DNA of 59,577 bases from Bacteroidota bacterium (GCA_013286565.1 JABDFM010000013.1:1-59577); one strand, 5' to 3'; counted from the stretch's first letter, positions 44,118-52,484 are shown. The notes: generated by a model from the letters alone, not told the origin. Numbers and translations: made by a program.

Positions 44118-45080
44118 TTATTCCCCCTTAAACTTCAACCCGATCTGCCTCCGTGCTTCATCCAGCATTGCCATCATTTGCCGGGATAATTCGTGGGTGA
44201 TGATAGGGCTCTCAGTTTGCCCTTTGCGGATCAACTCGCAGAAATGTTCGGTTTCATAATTAAGGCCGCCTGCGATAAAGGGTTCATTAAGTTCAACGGA
44301 ATGCCCGTCAAAATAATCAATAGTTGCTTTTGCAGGGTTCCACCAGTTTTTATGGATGGTGATATGGCCCAATGTACCGGCTATCAATGCATCACCTTTG
44401 CCATACAGGTCGAAACCGCAATAAAGCTGGGCGTATCCTTCCTGATGCTGTGTCTGGAAGATGGAAAACATATCTATTTCTTTCCCACTAAACCGGCCCA
44501 TAGCTTGCAGATCAGTCATTGGGCCAAGCCAATCGAGCGCCAGGAAGGATTCATAAGGGGCTATCCCCATCAACGAACCGCCTACAAGGTCATAACTGTA
44601 ATTAGGGTGCCCCGGCGGGCAATCCATCACTGCAGAACCAGCCCGCACATACCCAGCCGGACCGATAGGATCGGTCAGCAAATGTTCTTTTAAACGTTTA
44701 TATAAAGGGTAGAAAGGCGGTTTCATACCTTCCATAAAAAGCAGCCCTTTTGATTTGGCAAGCTGCAAAACAGGCTCCAATTGTGCCAGATTTACAGCAG
44801 CAGGCTTTTCGCACAATACATGTTTACCTGCATTTAGTGCGGTAATACTGTATTCAGCATGGCTATCGGGGAGGGTGGCAATATAAACCGCATCGATATC
44901 ACTTGCCAGCAATTCATCTAGGCTATTACAGGCTATACCGCCATACTGATCAACAAATTTGTTAACAGATTCAGCTCGACGTGACCATACAGAAACCAGA
45001 GAAGCATCAGCCACCTGTTTAAGCCCTTGCATAAACCGGTGACTAATACGCCCGCAACCGATGATACCGAACTTAATCAT
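44118..45080 (-). CDS. Gfo/Idh/MocA family oxidoreductase
   Basis: 320 residues with N-terminal Rossmann motif GIIGCGRISHRF, then the conserved AGKHVLCEKPAAVN (Lys near 96) and GLLFMEGMKPPFYP in the second domain. Known members use NAD(P) to oxidise or reduce sugars and cyclitols. Substrate cannot be told. It neighbours the GH2 enzyme in convergent orientation, so they do not share a transcript, but a related role in sugar use is possible. Confidence 0.92.
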   Translation of the reverse strand: MIKFGIIGCGRISHRFMQGLKQVADASLVSVWSRRAESVNKFVDQYGGIACNSLDELLASDIDAVYIATLPDSHAEYSITALNAGKHVLCEKPAAVNLAQLEPVLQLAKSKGLLFMEGMKPPFYPLYKRLKEHLLTDPIGPAGYVRAGSAVMDCPPGHPNYSYDLVGGSLMGIAPYESFLALDWLGPMTDLQAMGRFSGKEIDMFSIFQTQHQEGYAQLYCGFDLYGKGDALIAGTLGHITIHKNWWNPAKATIDYFDGHSVELNEPFIAGGLNYETEHFCELIRKGQTESPIITHELSRQMMAMLDEARRQIGLKFKGE

Positions 45081-45094
45081 GGGATTAATGAATT

Positions 45095-45187
45095 CGTAGT
45101 CAAGTTTGCAGTTATCAGTTTACAGTTGGCAGTTTTTGATTTTTTTACTGCAAACTGCAAACCGCCCACCGCCCACTGCCAACTGAA
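45095..45187. repeat. CAGTTTGCAGT-type repeat (family E, copy 1)
   Basis: Tandem units of GCAGTTATCAGTTTACAGT and CAGTTGGCAGT are followed by their complements (ACTGCAAACTGCAAACCGCCC, CTGCCAACTG). The same units recur at 50128-50269. Both copies lie downstream of, or between, same-strand genes. Confidence 0.7.
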
Positions 45188-46246
45188 CTACTGGTACTGT
45201 ATATAAATCGGATAAGGCTTGTACTTCAGCACCTCCGCAGGGGTGAGCATGTGGTGAGGCGCCTTTTTAATATCGTTCTTATAGAATAATTTATATCCTG
45301 TAAACTGCACCGGTTCGTCATGGATAAAATAGCGGTAAGTGCCTGTTTTCAGATCAGGTTCGCCCCATCCATCCATATCCATTACCAATTGTATTTCTTT
45401 ATGCAGCTTTATATTTTTATAGTTGGTCACCATCTTTTTTGTGAAACGGTGCACAATTAAAATCTTTGGAGGCAAGTTGTATTTTCTTACCAGTTTAGCC
45501 AGGTAATCTGATACGTAGTTGATATCATCGGCATCATAAGTGCCGATTTTTTTGCCGGGGTGGGTAACACCGTCTTTCATGGAAAATTCAGGGTCCATAC
45601 CAAAGTGTACTTGCGGCATGGCTAAGTATTTTTCAAGCAAGGGCAGTTCGGTGTGTATATTACTTAAAGCCACCTACACATCTAAAAATATAATGGCATG
45701 GGCTTTTTTTGCAAGCGCTAAAACCGTATCAATTTGTCTGAGTGGCATACGATGACGGTATTTATTGTCTTTACCCGGATCGCCGCTCGCTACCACGGCT
45801 ATATAATGCAATGCCGGTTGAACAGGCGTTGTAGGGTCAGCCTTTTCCCAGTTCTTTACTTCGACTTTTAGCTTGGCAAGCATTTCTTTTGGAGGCAGTT
45901 CGCCCAAAATGCCCATCTTTTTGGCGTAAAGGTTACCATAAAATGCTACCACCCTTTTATAAGGTAAAATAGCCCCCGGTAAAGGATATGGGGTGTTTTT
46001 TACTGGCCATTTGCCGCTTGTATCGCCGTGGGCCAGTTTTTTCATTAATGAATCATACTGCGCATGGTTTATGGGTGGATACACTACTGCCTTTGCAACC
46101 GTATCAGCAGATTTTTTTGTAGTATCTGACTTTGAAGCGGTTTTATTTGCAGCTTTTACGGCATTACTATTTTGACTGCAATTAGTAAAAAGAGCCAATG
46201 AAAACAGAACAAGGAAGGTAGAAAGGGCGATTTTTTTAAATTTCAT
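45188..46246 (-). pseudogene. Secreted lipoprotein gene with in-frame amber codon
   Basis: 353 codons on the minus strand with an in-frame TAG at 45674-45676. The first part has a lipoprotein signal (FTNCSQNSN), a Lys/Ala/Thr linker and the start of an alpha/beta domain (KRVVAFYGNLYAKKMGILGE). It reads ...AIIFLDV, TAG, then VALSNIHTELPLLEKYL and continues without further stops to TGA-like end at 45188. CAG at the stop position would restore one protein. I do not know the family; the two parts look like one barrel-shaped extracytoplasmic domain. It starts one base after the truncated D-aminoacylase frame, so both belonged to one operon and both are damaged. Confidence 0.7.
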
Positions 46247-46247
46247 T

Positions 46248-46466
46248 TTAATTATTTTGTTGATATTCTGGGTCATGCAAAATAGCACCATTTCGGGTAC
46301 CAATATGCTTAAACTTATCAACAGTTAATTTACCGTTTACCAAAACATATTTAAACTCTGTTGAATATGCGTGCGGATGTTTAAAAGTCGATTCGCCTTT
46401 TGCCGTATTGACGTCAAAAATAACAATATTGGCAAACATTCCGGGCTGTAATATTCCACACCACAT
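46248..46466 (-). pseudogene. 3' remnant of an N-acyl-D-amino-acid deacylase (D-aminoacylase) gene
   Basis: About 70 codons. The frame reads GILQPGMFANIVIFD, FKHPHAYSTEFKYVLVNG, and IGTRNGAILHDP, which is the C-terminal end of the amidohydrolase-type D-aminoacylase family (pattern GxLxPGxxADIVxFD ... YVLVNG ... GxRxGxxL). The whole catalytic barrel, with its metal-binding residues, is missing; upstream sequence is unrelated. The remnant sits just ahead of the crp/fnr gene on the other strand, so a deletion joined the two areas. Confidence 0.75.
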
Positions 46467-46572
46467 ATTTAGTAAATGTGGTCCGTTTGACCTAATATCA
46501 ATTAAATATTTACAAATTTGTTTATGTGGGATGTGGCATCGGCCACGCAAACCCGTACTACACTATTTTACG

Positions 46573-47154
46573 ATGGATCATACGCTTTTATTATCCGGCA
46601 TCGCCAAACATATCAGTCTCGAAAAAGAGGAAGAAGCATATTTTGTTTCGCTTTTACACCAAAAGAAGGTCAGGAAAAAACAGTTGCTATTAGAAGAAGG
46701 CGAGATCAACTCAAAACTCAACTATGTGACCGAAGGCTGCCTGCGCAGTTATGCTGTTGATAAGAACGGCTTTGAGCATGTGCTACAATTTGCCCCGCCC
46801 GGTTGGTGGATAGCGGATATGCACAGTATTCTTACCCAAAAACCTGCAAGATTGAATATCGACGCCATAGAGGACAGCGAAATTATCTTCATGCTTAAAC
46901 CTGATTTCGATGCGCTCTTGCTCCGGATGCCAAAATTTGAACATTATTTCAGGATACTGGCACAAAATGCGCTGGCCACTTACCAGTACCGCCAGATAGA
47001 TCACCTTAGTCTTTCGGCAATGGAGCGGTACGCCAATTTTTGCCAGCTATACCCTTCGCTTATACGTAGTTTGCCTCAAAAGCAGGTAGCATCCTATATT
47101 GGTGTTACGCCCGAATTTTTGAGTAAGATGCTGAATACGATGATCATAAAATAG
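46573..47154 (+). CDS. Crp/Fnr family transcriptional regulator
   Basis: 193 residues from MDHTLLLSGIAKH; the longer frame upstream is antisense to the D-aminoacylase remnant and is rejected. The N-terminal 120 residues are a cyclic-nucleotide-binding fold (LLEEGEINSKLNYVTEGCLR; SEIIFMLKPDF) without the Cys ligands of FNR, and the C-terminus has a helix-turn-helix (QKQVASYIGVTPEFLSKML). It likely binds the FNR-geometry boxes at 47410-47446 in front of the pirin operon. A terminator follows. Confidence 0.85.
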   Translation: MDHTLLLSGIAKHISLEKEEEAYFVSLLHQKKVRKKQLLLEEGEINSKLNYVTEGCLRSYAVDKNGFEHVLQFAPPGWWIADMHSILTQKPARLNIDAIEDSEIIFMLKPDFDALLLRMPKFEHYFRILAQNALATYQYRQIDHLSLSAMERYANFCQLYPSLIRSLPQKQVASYIGVTPEFLSKMLNTMIIK

Positions 47155-47192
47155 GGTTAAGTGTTTGTTGTATAAAATCAAAGCGGATAATT

Positions 47193-47325
47193 GACTCACC
47201 CGGTCTTAGCTTCGCTCGACCACCCTCTCTGCTACGCAAAGAGGGTTTTTTGATTTTTTTATAATCCCCTCTTTCCGCCTTGGCGGAGAGAGGGGTGACA
47301 AGCGTAGCGACGTCGGGGTGAGTTG
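47193..47325. repeat. Palindromic element between crp/fnr and pirin genes, with terminator
   Basis: The ends GACTCACCCGGTC and GTCGGGGTGAGTTG are inverted copies. Inside, CCCTCT/AGAGGG (47223-47245) is followed by six T, a good terminator for the crp/fnr gene, and a second hairpin has CCCTCTTTCCGCC/GGCGGAGAGAGGGG. The rest of 47155-47446 contains no gene. Confidence 0.7.
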
Positions 47326-47409
47326 ACCATGCGCAATATGTTTAGCTCAAGGGCATTCCCCAATTAGGCTAATCTATTCCCGCATTGCTATCAGTAAAAA
47401 AACATTTTC

Positions 47410-47476
47410 TTAATCTGCATTAAGTTTTTCTCTTAACCTGCATTATTTGTGCGGTGTGATGGTTGAGGTATCTTTG
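47410..47476 (+). promoter_or_regulatory. Tandem FNR-geometry boxes and promoter of the pirin operon
   Basis: TTAATCTGCATTAA (47410-47423) has 5-4-5 geometry like the FNR box TTGAT-N4-ATCAA. A near-identical second box, TTAACCTGCATTAT, starts 23 bases later (47433-47446). TTG at 47447-47449, 19 bases, then TATCTTTG at 47469-47476 makes a good Bacteroidota promoter. From a start near 47482, the boxes centre at about -66 and -42, typical activator positions. The pirin ATG is at 47501. Confidence 0.6.
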
Positions 47477-47500
47477 TTCTACTCAAAAAGGAGAGAAGAA

Positions 47501-48370
47501 ATGAAAAAGTTAATTGAAAAGATAATAGCCCGTCCGGCCCGCCCCGGTATGGTTGGCGATGGGTTCCGTGTTTATAATATGATACCCGGCGCAGGTATTT
47601 CACAACAAAGGATAAGTCCTTTTTTGATGCTTGATTTTAACGCCGAATTTGATTTTGGCCCGTCTGAAAGGATGAGAGGTGTGGATGTACATCCGCATAA
47701 AGGTTTTGAAACAGTGACTATCGCCTACAAAGGCAGTGTGGCCCATCACGACAGTACAGGCAACAGTGGTATCATTAATCCCGGCGATGTGCAATGGATG
47801 ACAGCCGGAGCCGGTATATTGCATAAAGAGTATCATGAAAAAGAGTTCTCAAAAAGAGGCGGCCCTTTTGAAATGGTACAGCTTTGGGTAAACCTCCCTA
47901 AAAAGGACAAATCAACAACACCCCACTACCAGGCTATTACTGGCGGTGAGATGGGTAAAGTGCAATTGCCCGGTGATGCAGGTGTAGTGAATGTGATAGC
48001 AGGTGAATTTAATGAAGTAAAAGGCCCTGCCAGTACTTATTCGCCGGTAAACCTGTTCGATATCAAGCTTAAAAAAGGTGGCACTGTAAGCTTCGGCACG
48101 CCTGCTGCTCACAATACAGCTATGTTGGTGATCAACGGTAATGTGGAAGTGAACGGCGAGAAAGCTGCCGAGCATAGTTTTATCCTGTTCAGAAATGAAG
48201 GCGAGGAAATAAGCATAAGTGCTGCTGAAGATAGCGTGTTATTATTGTTGAGTGGCGAACCGATCAACGAGCCTATTGCAAGTTACGGTCCGTTTGTAAT
48301 GAACACACAGGAAGAAATAGTGGAAGCTATCCATGATTTCCAGGCAGGGAAATTCGGTGTGCTGGATTAA
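47501..48370 (+). CDS. Pirin family protein 1
   Basis: 289 residues from MKKLIEKIIA, preceded by AAGGAGAG, an unusually good Shine-Dalgarno for this phylum; a longer frame upstream lies within the promoter. The bicupin metal site is readable: VHPHKGFETVT near 63, SVAHHDSTG near 80, and the Gly-rich MTAGAGILHKE (Glu near 107). Pirins act as iron-binding quercetinase-like or regulatory proteins. It is the first gene of a two-pirin operon, 18 bases before the second. Confidence 0.93.
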   Translation: MKKLIEKIIARPARPGMVGDGFRVYNMIPGAGISQQRISPFLMLDFNAEFDFGPSERMRGVDVHPHKGFETVTIAYKGSVAHHDSTGNSGIINPGDVQWMTAGAGILHKEYHEKEFSKRGGPFEMVQLWVNLPKKDKSTTPHYQAITGGEMGKVQLPGDAGVVNVIAGEFNEVKGPASTYSPVNLFDIKLKKGGTVSFGTPAAHNTAMLVINGNVEVNGEKAAEHSFILFRNEGEEISISAAEDSVLLLLSGEPINEPIASYGPFVMNTQEEIVEAIHDFQAGKFGVLD

Positions 48371-48388
48371 TAAGTTTAACAATTTGTA

Positions 48389-49243
48389 ATGAAGAAGAGA
48401 ATCACTCATATCCTGGAAGGCAGGGAAAAACAGATCACCAAAGAGGAAACTGTGAGGCAGCCGCTGCCTCACAGGGACTTCAGGTTTGCCAATCCTTTCA
48501 TTGTACTGCACCATTTGGGGCCACAGTTTGTGGAGCCAGGACAGGAATTAAGGATACATCCTCATCCGCACCGCGGCTTTGCACCGGTTACCTTTCAGTT
48601 GCAGGGAGAAGGCTATCATAAAGATAATGCCGGGCATGATGAGGTAATAAAAGCAGGTGATGTGCAATGGATGTTCGCGGGTAAAGGCATTTTGCACAGC
48701 GAGGGGCCTACCGCCAGCCTGTTACAAAAAGGCGGCACACAGGAGTTGTTGCAGCTATGGGTAAATGTGCCCAAATCCCATAAATGGGATGAACCTTCCT
48801 ATCAATCGGCAGCAAAAGATGAACAGCCGCAGGTGCTGCAGCAGGATGGGGTCGATCTTCGCCTGGCCAGTGGATCGTACGAGGGCAAAATAGGCCCGAT
48901 GAAAAGTTTTACACCTGTTATTTCGATCATCGGCAGTATCAAAAAATGCAAACAGGTACAGTTTGTAGCTGAACCCGGTTACTGGACGTTATTGTATGTG
49001 GCGAAAGGCAGCGTTTGTATCAACCAGGAAACCGTAAAACAATATAACCTGGTTGTTTTTGAAAAAGAAAATGACGAGATCATCCTGACTGCCGAAGAAG
49101 ATGCGGAAATACTATTCCTCTCAGCCGAACCTATTGATGAACCGGTGGCAGCCAAAGACAATTTTGTGATGAATACAGCCGAAGAAACAGAACAGGCCAT
49201 AGCAGATTATCGCAATGGCGTTTTTGGTACGTTAGAATTTTAA
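48389..49243 (+). CDS. Pirin family protein 2
   Basis: 284 residues. Metal-site motifs mirror the first pirin: IHPHPHRGFAPVT near 57, KDNAGHDEV and MFAGKGILHSE (Glu near 105), and both end with similar ENFVMNT-like and FGxL(E/D) stretches. The two proteins are clear paralogues that have diverged, so a tandem duplication is likely. It shares the 3' end with the convergent methyltransferase gene by 4 bases. Confidence 0.93.
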   Translation: MKKRITHILEGREKQITKEETVRQPLPHRDFRFANPFIVLHHLGPQFVEPGQELRIHPHPHRGFAPVTFQLQGEGYHKDNAGHDEVIKAGDVQWMFAGKGILHSEGPTASLLQKGGTQELLQLWVNVPKSHKWDEPSYQSAAKDEQPQVLQQDGVDLRLASGSYEGKIGPMKSFTPVISIIGSIKKCKQVQFVAEPGYWTLLYVAKGSVCINQETVKQYNLVVFEKENDEIILTAEEDAEILFLSAEPIDEPVAAKDNFVMNTAEETEQAIADYRNGVFGTLEF

Positions 49244-50127
49244 ACCTTCACACTCGCAAACTTTCCAAACACCCCCAAAGGTAATTTCACCCCTGATGTA
49301 GCCTGCAAATAAAGCTCGCCTGTTTCCAGGTTTTGCACTTTTGGATAGGCGCCTTTGATCAGGTTCTCGATTATGATGGATGAGAACCCAAGTGAATAAG
49401 TATTCAAAATCAGGAAATGCTCCTGCGGATCAAGTAATTGCACCACATCCTGCATCATTTCATTGATATGGTCTTCCAGTTTCCATTTTTCGCCATTAGG
49501 CCCATGGCCGTAAGCTGGCGGATCGAGGATGATGCCGTTATATTTTTTGCCGCGTTTTAACTCGCGTTTTACAAATTTCAACGCGTCCTCCACCACCCAG
49601 CGGATATCTTTTAAACCAGATAATTCCTGGTTCTCATTGGCCCAGTTAACCACCTGTTTGATGGAATCCACATGCGTGGTATCGGCCCCTGCCGCCTGCG
49701 CGATCAACGAAGCGCCGCCGGTATAGGCAAACAGGTTTAATACTTTGGGCTGTGGCGTTTTGAACTTTTTGAGGGTTTGGGAGATACAATCCCAGTTTAC
49801 CGCCTGCTCAGGAAAAATACCCAAATGCTTAAAAGAAGTTAACGCCAGCCTGAATTTAATAGCCACCTCTGGGTTTTTATATTCTACATGCCAGCGGTCT
49901 GGCGTGGATGGTGTCTTTTTCACCCATTCGCCTGATGTTGCCGAGCGGCCCTTAAATTTAATATGATGTAATCGCTGCCACTCTGCCTGGGGTAAAGCTT
50001 TGCTCCATACAGCCTGCGGTTCGGGTCTTATCAAGATAACATTCCCAAAACGCTCCAATTTTTCAAAATCGCCGCAATCGATCAGCTCGTAATCTTTCCA
50101 GTGCGTGGGTGTAAGTAGTTGGATCAT
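49240..50127 (-). CDS. Class I SAM-dependent methyltransferase, RlmI-like
   Basis: 295 residues. The SAM-binding motif I is VLNLFAYTGGASLIAQAAGA near 130 and motif IV is ILDPPAYGHGPNG near 202, as in 23S rRNA (cytosine-C5) methyltransferases of the RlmI/RlmK type. The N-terminal 110 residues are a short domain in place of PUA. It should modify rRNA in the cytosol. Upstream is a repeat-containing spacer. Confidence 0.85.
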   Translation of the reverse strand: MIQLLTPTHWKDYELIDCGDFEKLERFGNVILIRPEPQAVWSKALPQAEWQRLHHIKFKGRSATSGEWVKKTPSTPDRWHVEYKNPEVAIKFRLALTSFKHLGIFPEQAVNWDCISQTLKKFKTPQPKVLNLFAYTGGASLIAQAAGADTTHVDSIKQVVNWANENQELSGLKDIRWVVEDALKFVKRELKRGKKYNGIILDPPAYGHGPNGEKWKLEDHINEMMQDVVQLLDPQEHFLILNTYSLGFSSIIIENLIKGAYPKVQNLETGELYLQATSGVKLPLGVFGKFASVKV

Positions 50128-50269
50128 TTGTTCAGTTTGCAGTTGTGAGTGGGCAGTTTGCAGTAATATATGTGATAGTTTTTTGCAAATATAATCATTG
50201 CTTTAAATAACACATCGCAGAGGCATGATGGATAGACTAAACTGCCCACTGCAAACTAATAACTGCAAA
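50128..50269. repeat. CAGTTTGCAGT-type repeat (family E, copy 2)
   Basis: Left units CAGTTTGCAGTTGTGAGTG and GGCAGTTTGCAGT, right units ACTGCCCACTGCAAACT and AACTGCAAACT are inverted copies separated by about 70 AT-rich bases. The unit matches that at 45095-45187. Confidence 0.7.
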
Positions 50270-51022
50270 CTAAAGTTTCGCTCTCGCCGCCCGCATAAAC
50301 TTACTGGCGAATACAAATTCGTTCAGTTCCTTATTATCGGTGTGGGCGATCTGTTCTTTTGTGCCTTCCCACCATTTTTCGCCGTTGTTTAAAAATAAAA
50401 CATGATCGCCTATACCCATTACCGAGTTCATATCGTGCGTTACGATAACGGTAGTGGTATTAAATTCTTCGGTTATCTCGTTGATCAGGTTATCGATCAG
50501 GATGGAGGTCAATGGGTCGAGCCCGGAATTGGGTTCGTCAACAAAAAGATATTTCGGCTGCATGGAAATTGCCCGTGCGATGCCTACGCGCTTTTTCATC
50601 CCGCCTGAAAGTTCAGAAGGATATAATTTATTTTTTCCTACCAGGTTTACCTTTTCAAGACAAAAATTGGCCCTGTCCAGCTTTTCGCTGTTAGGCATAT
50701 TGGTAAACAAGTTAAGCGGGAACATGATATTTTCCTCAACCGTCATGGAATCAAACAAAGCGGAGTTCTGGAAAAGCATACCTATTTGTTTACGGATAGG
50801 CACACGTTCCCTAAAATCCATCGTGGTAAAGCATTCACTATCGTAAAATACTTTACCTTCAGAAGGCTCATGCAGGCCAACAATGCATTTCAATAGCGTG
50901 GTTTTGCCCGAACCTGAGCCGCCAATAATCAAATTGTTTTTCCCGGGTTTAAAATCGGCGCTTATGCCTTTCAATACCTCGTTATCACCAAAGGTTTTAT
51001 GGATATCGCTGATCTCGATCAT
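50270..51022 (-). CDS. mlaF: ABC transporter ATP-binding protein, MlaF-like
   Basis: 250 residues from MIEISDIHKTFG; upstream frame is inside the permease gene. The ATPase motifs are IIGGSGSGKTTLL (Walker A near 34), LSGGMKKRVGIARAI (signature near 134) and YLFVDEPNSGLDP (Walker B). The GMKKRVG signature form is typical of MlaF/Ttg2A. It overlaps the permease gene by 4 bases (ATGA). With the permease it would drive phospholipid transport between membranes to keep outer-membrane asymmetry. Confidence 0.93.
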   Translation of the reverse strand: MIEISDIHKTFGDNEVLKGISADFKPGKNNLIIGGSGSGKTTLLKCIVGLHEPSEGKVFYDSECFTTMDFRERVPIRKQIGMLFQNSALFDSMTVEENIMFPLNLFTNMPNSEKLDRANFCLEKVNLVGKNKLYPSELSGGMKKRVGIARAISMQPKYLFVDEPNSGLDPLTSILIDNLINEITEEFNTTTVIVTHDMNSVMGIGDHVLFLNNGEKWWEGTKEQIAHTDNKELNEFVFASKFMRAARAKL

Positions 51023-51750
51023 AGCATTAAACGGGTGATTACTAAATCGGCAAATAGGATCATAACACAACTGAATACCACACCCCTTGTAGCTGACTGC
51101 CCCACCTCAAGCGCCCCGCCCGAAGTATAAAACCCTTGGTAAGCACAAATAGAAGCGATGATAAAGCCAAATACAACAGCTTTAACCAGGGCAACCCTTA
51201 CAGTTAAACCATCAAACCCATCATGTACGCCGGCCAGGTAATCAGCAGGGGTTACGTCCCCGGATAAGATACAGGCAATGTATCCGCCTGTTAAACCTAA
51301 CGTGATGGCAACAATTACCAGCAGGGGCACCATGGTTACGCCTGCTATAATTTTGGGGGCTATCAAATATCCGGGAGCATTAACGCCCATGATCTCCAAT
51401 GCGTCAATTTGTTCGGTAACACGCATGGTACCAATTTGTGACGCAATGCTGGAACCAACCCGGCCTGCCAATACAAGTGAGGATATAGTAGGACTAAATT
51501 CTAATATGTTTGAATCACGGGCAATACTGCCTGCAATACTGCGCGGAACAAGCGGGCTGGATAATTGAAAAGCTACCTGTATGGTGGTTGCCGCGCCAAT
51601 AAACAGGGATATGATGGAGATAATGCCCAATGAGCCTACCCCAACGGATACCATTTCGTGCATAACCTCGGCCCAGTAAACTTTGAATTTTTCGGGCCTT
51701 TGGAAACTTAATCGTAATAAGAGTATGTATCTGCCTAAACTATGAAACAT
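51019..51750 (-). CDS. mlaE: MlaE-type ABC transporter permease
   Basis: 243 residues with five or six hydrophobic segments. The family pattern includes LFIGAATTIQVAFQL, VLAGRVGSSIASQIGTMRVTEQIDALEIMGV near 95-125 and the C-terminal GFYTSGGALEVGQSATRGVV. It pairs with the following ATPase gene. No MlaD (MCE) gene lies beside the pair in this window, unlike the E. coli operon. Confidence 0.93.
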   Translation of the reverse strand: MFHSLGRYILLLRLSFQRPEKFKVYWAEVMHEMVSVGVGSLGIISIISLFIGAATTIQVAFQLSSPLVPRSIAGSIARDSNILEFSPTISSLVLAGRVGSSIASQIGTMRVTEQIDALEIMGVNAPGYLIAPKIIAGVTMVPLLVIVAITLGLTGGYIACILSGDVTPADYLAGVHDGFDGLTVRVALVKAVVFGFIIASICAYQGFYTSGGALEVGQSATRGVVFSCVMILFADLVITRLML

Positions 51751-52056
51751 TCAATAAATGTATAATCCGGCTAAAAATACATTTTTTCCGTCTTTGTTGG
51801 AGCGCTTAGAGACAAACAAGTGTCATTTTCGCAATCACACTTAATTACTTTTAATACGGAAAGAATGTTTGGGTACGATGAATATTAAAATTACTGTGTG
51901 CGACAGTAATAATATCATATTAGGATAAATACCGGCAACGAATTGCTTACACGGTATATGAAGTATGGTTTAAGGGATAGTGGTGCCGGCCACGGGATTG
52001 AGTTTCAGCTCAAGACTGAAACCAGACGCACATTACCTGTGATGACAGGCAGCGTA
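51751..52056. other. Intergenic region upstream of mlaE
   Basis: About 300 bases without a supported gene. A plus-strand piece around 51878-52080 can be read as MNIKITVCDSNNIILG and, after a frame change, a longer open stretch with a Gly-rich segment, but no family could be recognised. It may be an old gene remnant. No strong hairpin was seen. Confidence 0.3.
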
Positions 52057-52155
52057 TTAATCAAACAATTTCTTGCCCCTGATAATCAGTGTTGTGATGA
52101 TTAGCGCAAGTGGCGTTAAGGTGATGATTATTCCAACTAGTGTGTATGTGCTCAT
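52057..52155 (-). CDS. Very short hydrophobic membrane protein (32 aa)
   Basis: 32 codons: MSTYTLVGIIITLTPLAL, a hydrophobic run through ITTLII, then the basic tail RGKKLFD. It would be a single-pass peptide. Its ATG is one base after the stop of the preceding minus-strand frame (52157-52426), a translationally coupled layout. A-rich leader sequence precedes it. Known parallels are KdpF-like or stress-related small membrane peptides, but no specific family is assigned. Confidence 0.45.
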   Translation of the reverse strand: MSTYTLVGIIITLTPLALIITTLIIRGKKLFD

Positions 52156-52156
52156 G

Positions 52157-52426
52157 TTATTTTTTGTTAGTACTCTTAAACCTATGCAACAAGCGTTCCC
52201 TTTTTTTGAGAAAGGCTTTTCTTGGGGCAGAATAGCTATATTTTAGGTAATTACTACTAAAACTGTCGCCAAAATGGGGATTGTATTCTACAACACTGGG
52301 GCGCATCTTTCCTAAAAATTTTGTTTGCAGATACACGATGGAGATACCGTTTACCGTCTTTTTCCTACGGTTTACCGAAAATTTTGTGGTGCTTCCCCAA
52401 AAGCTTGTTAATTCTGTTAAAATCAA
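52157..52426 (-). CDS. Small basic hypothetical protein
   Basis: 89 residues at most; a second ATG (52306) would give 49 residues starting MRPSVVEYNPHFGDSF. The C-terminal half is rich in Lys/Arg (RKAFLKKRERLLHRFKSTNKK). It lies directly before the 32-residue membrane peptide. No family recognised. The divergent SDR promoter covers the extreme 5' end, which argues for the shorter start. Confidence 0.3.
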   Translation of the reverse strand: MILTELTSFWGSTTKFSVNRRKKTVNGISIVYLQTKFLGKMRPSVVEYNPHFGDSFSSNYLKYSYSAPRKAFLKKRERLLHRFKSTNKK

Positions 52427-52437
52427 AGTTAGATTTG
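52405..52437 (+). promoter_or_regulatory. Promoter of the SDR gene
   Basis: TTG at 52405-52407, 22 bases, then TAGATTTG at 52430-52437, a full -7 match. The presumed start point is about 40 bases ahead of the ATG at 52485. Confidence 0.55.
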
Positions 52438-52484
52438 TAGTATTAAAACAATAGGGTTTTACAACAAGCTAATTGAAACATTAA

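Noticed and set aside
35826..46246. Genome-wide recoding of TAG as glutamine, suggested by two in-frame ambers
   Set aside because: TAG terminates intact genes in the same window (bglX at 5808, cphA at 13753, the barrel gene at 33609, GH2 at 44033), so TAG is an ordinary stop; nonsense mutations are simpler.
46408..46572. Upstream extension of the Crp/Fnr frame
   Set aside because: It is antisense to the D-aminoacylase remnant and does not resemble the family N-terminus.
51878..52080. Possible response-regulator-like remnant (MNIKITVCDSNN...)
   Set aside because: Similarity is confined to a few residues, a frame change is needed, and no conserved Asp-phosphorylation site could be shown.
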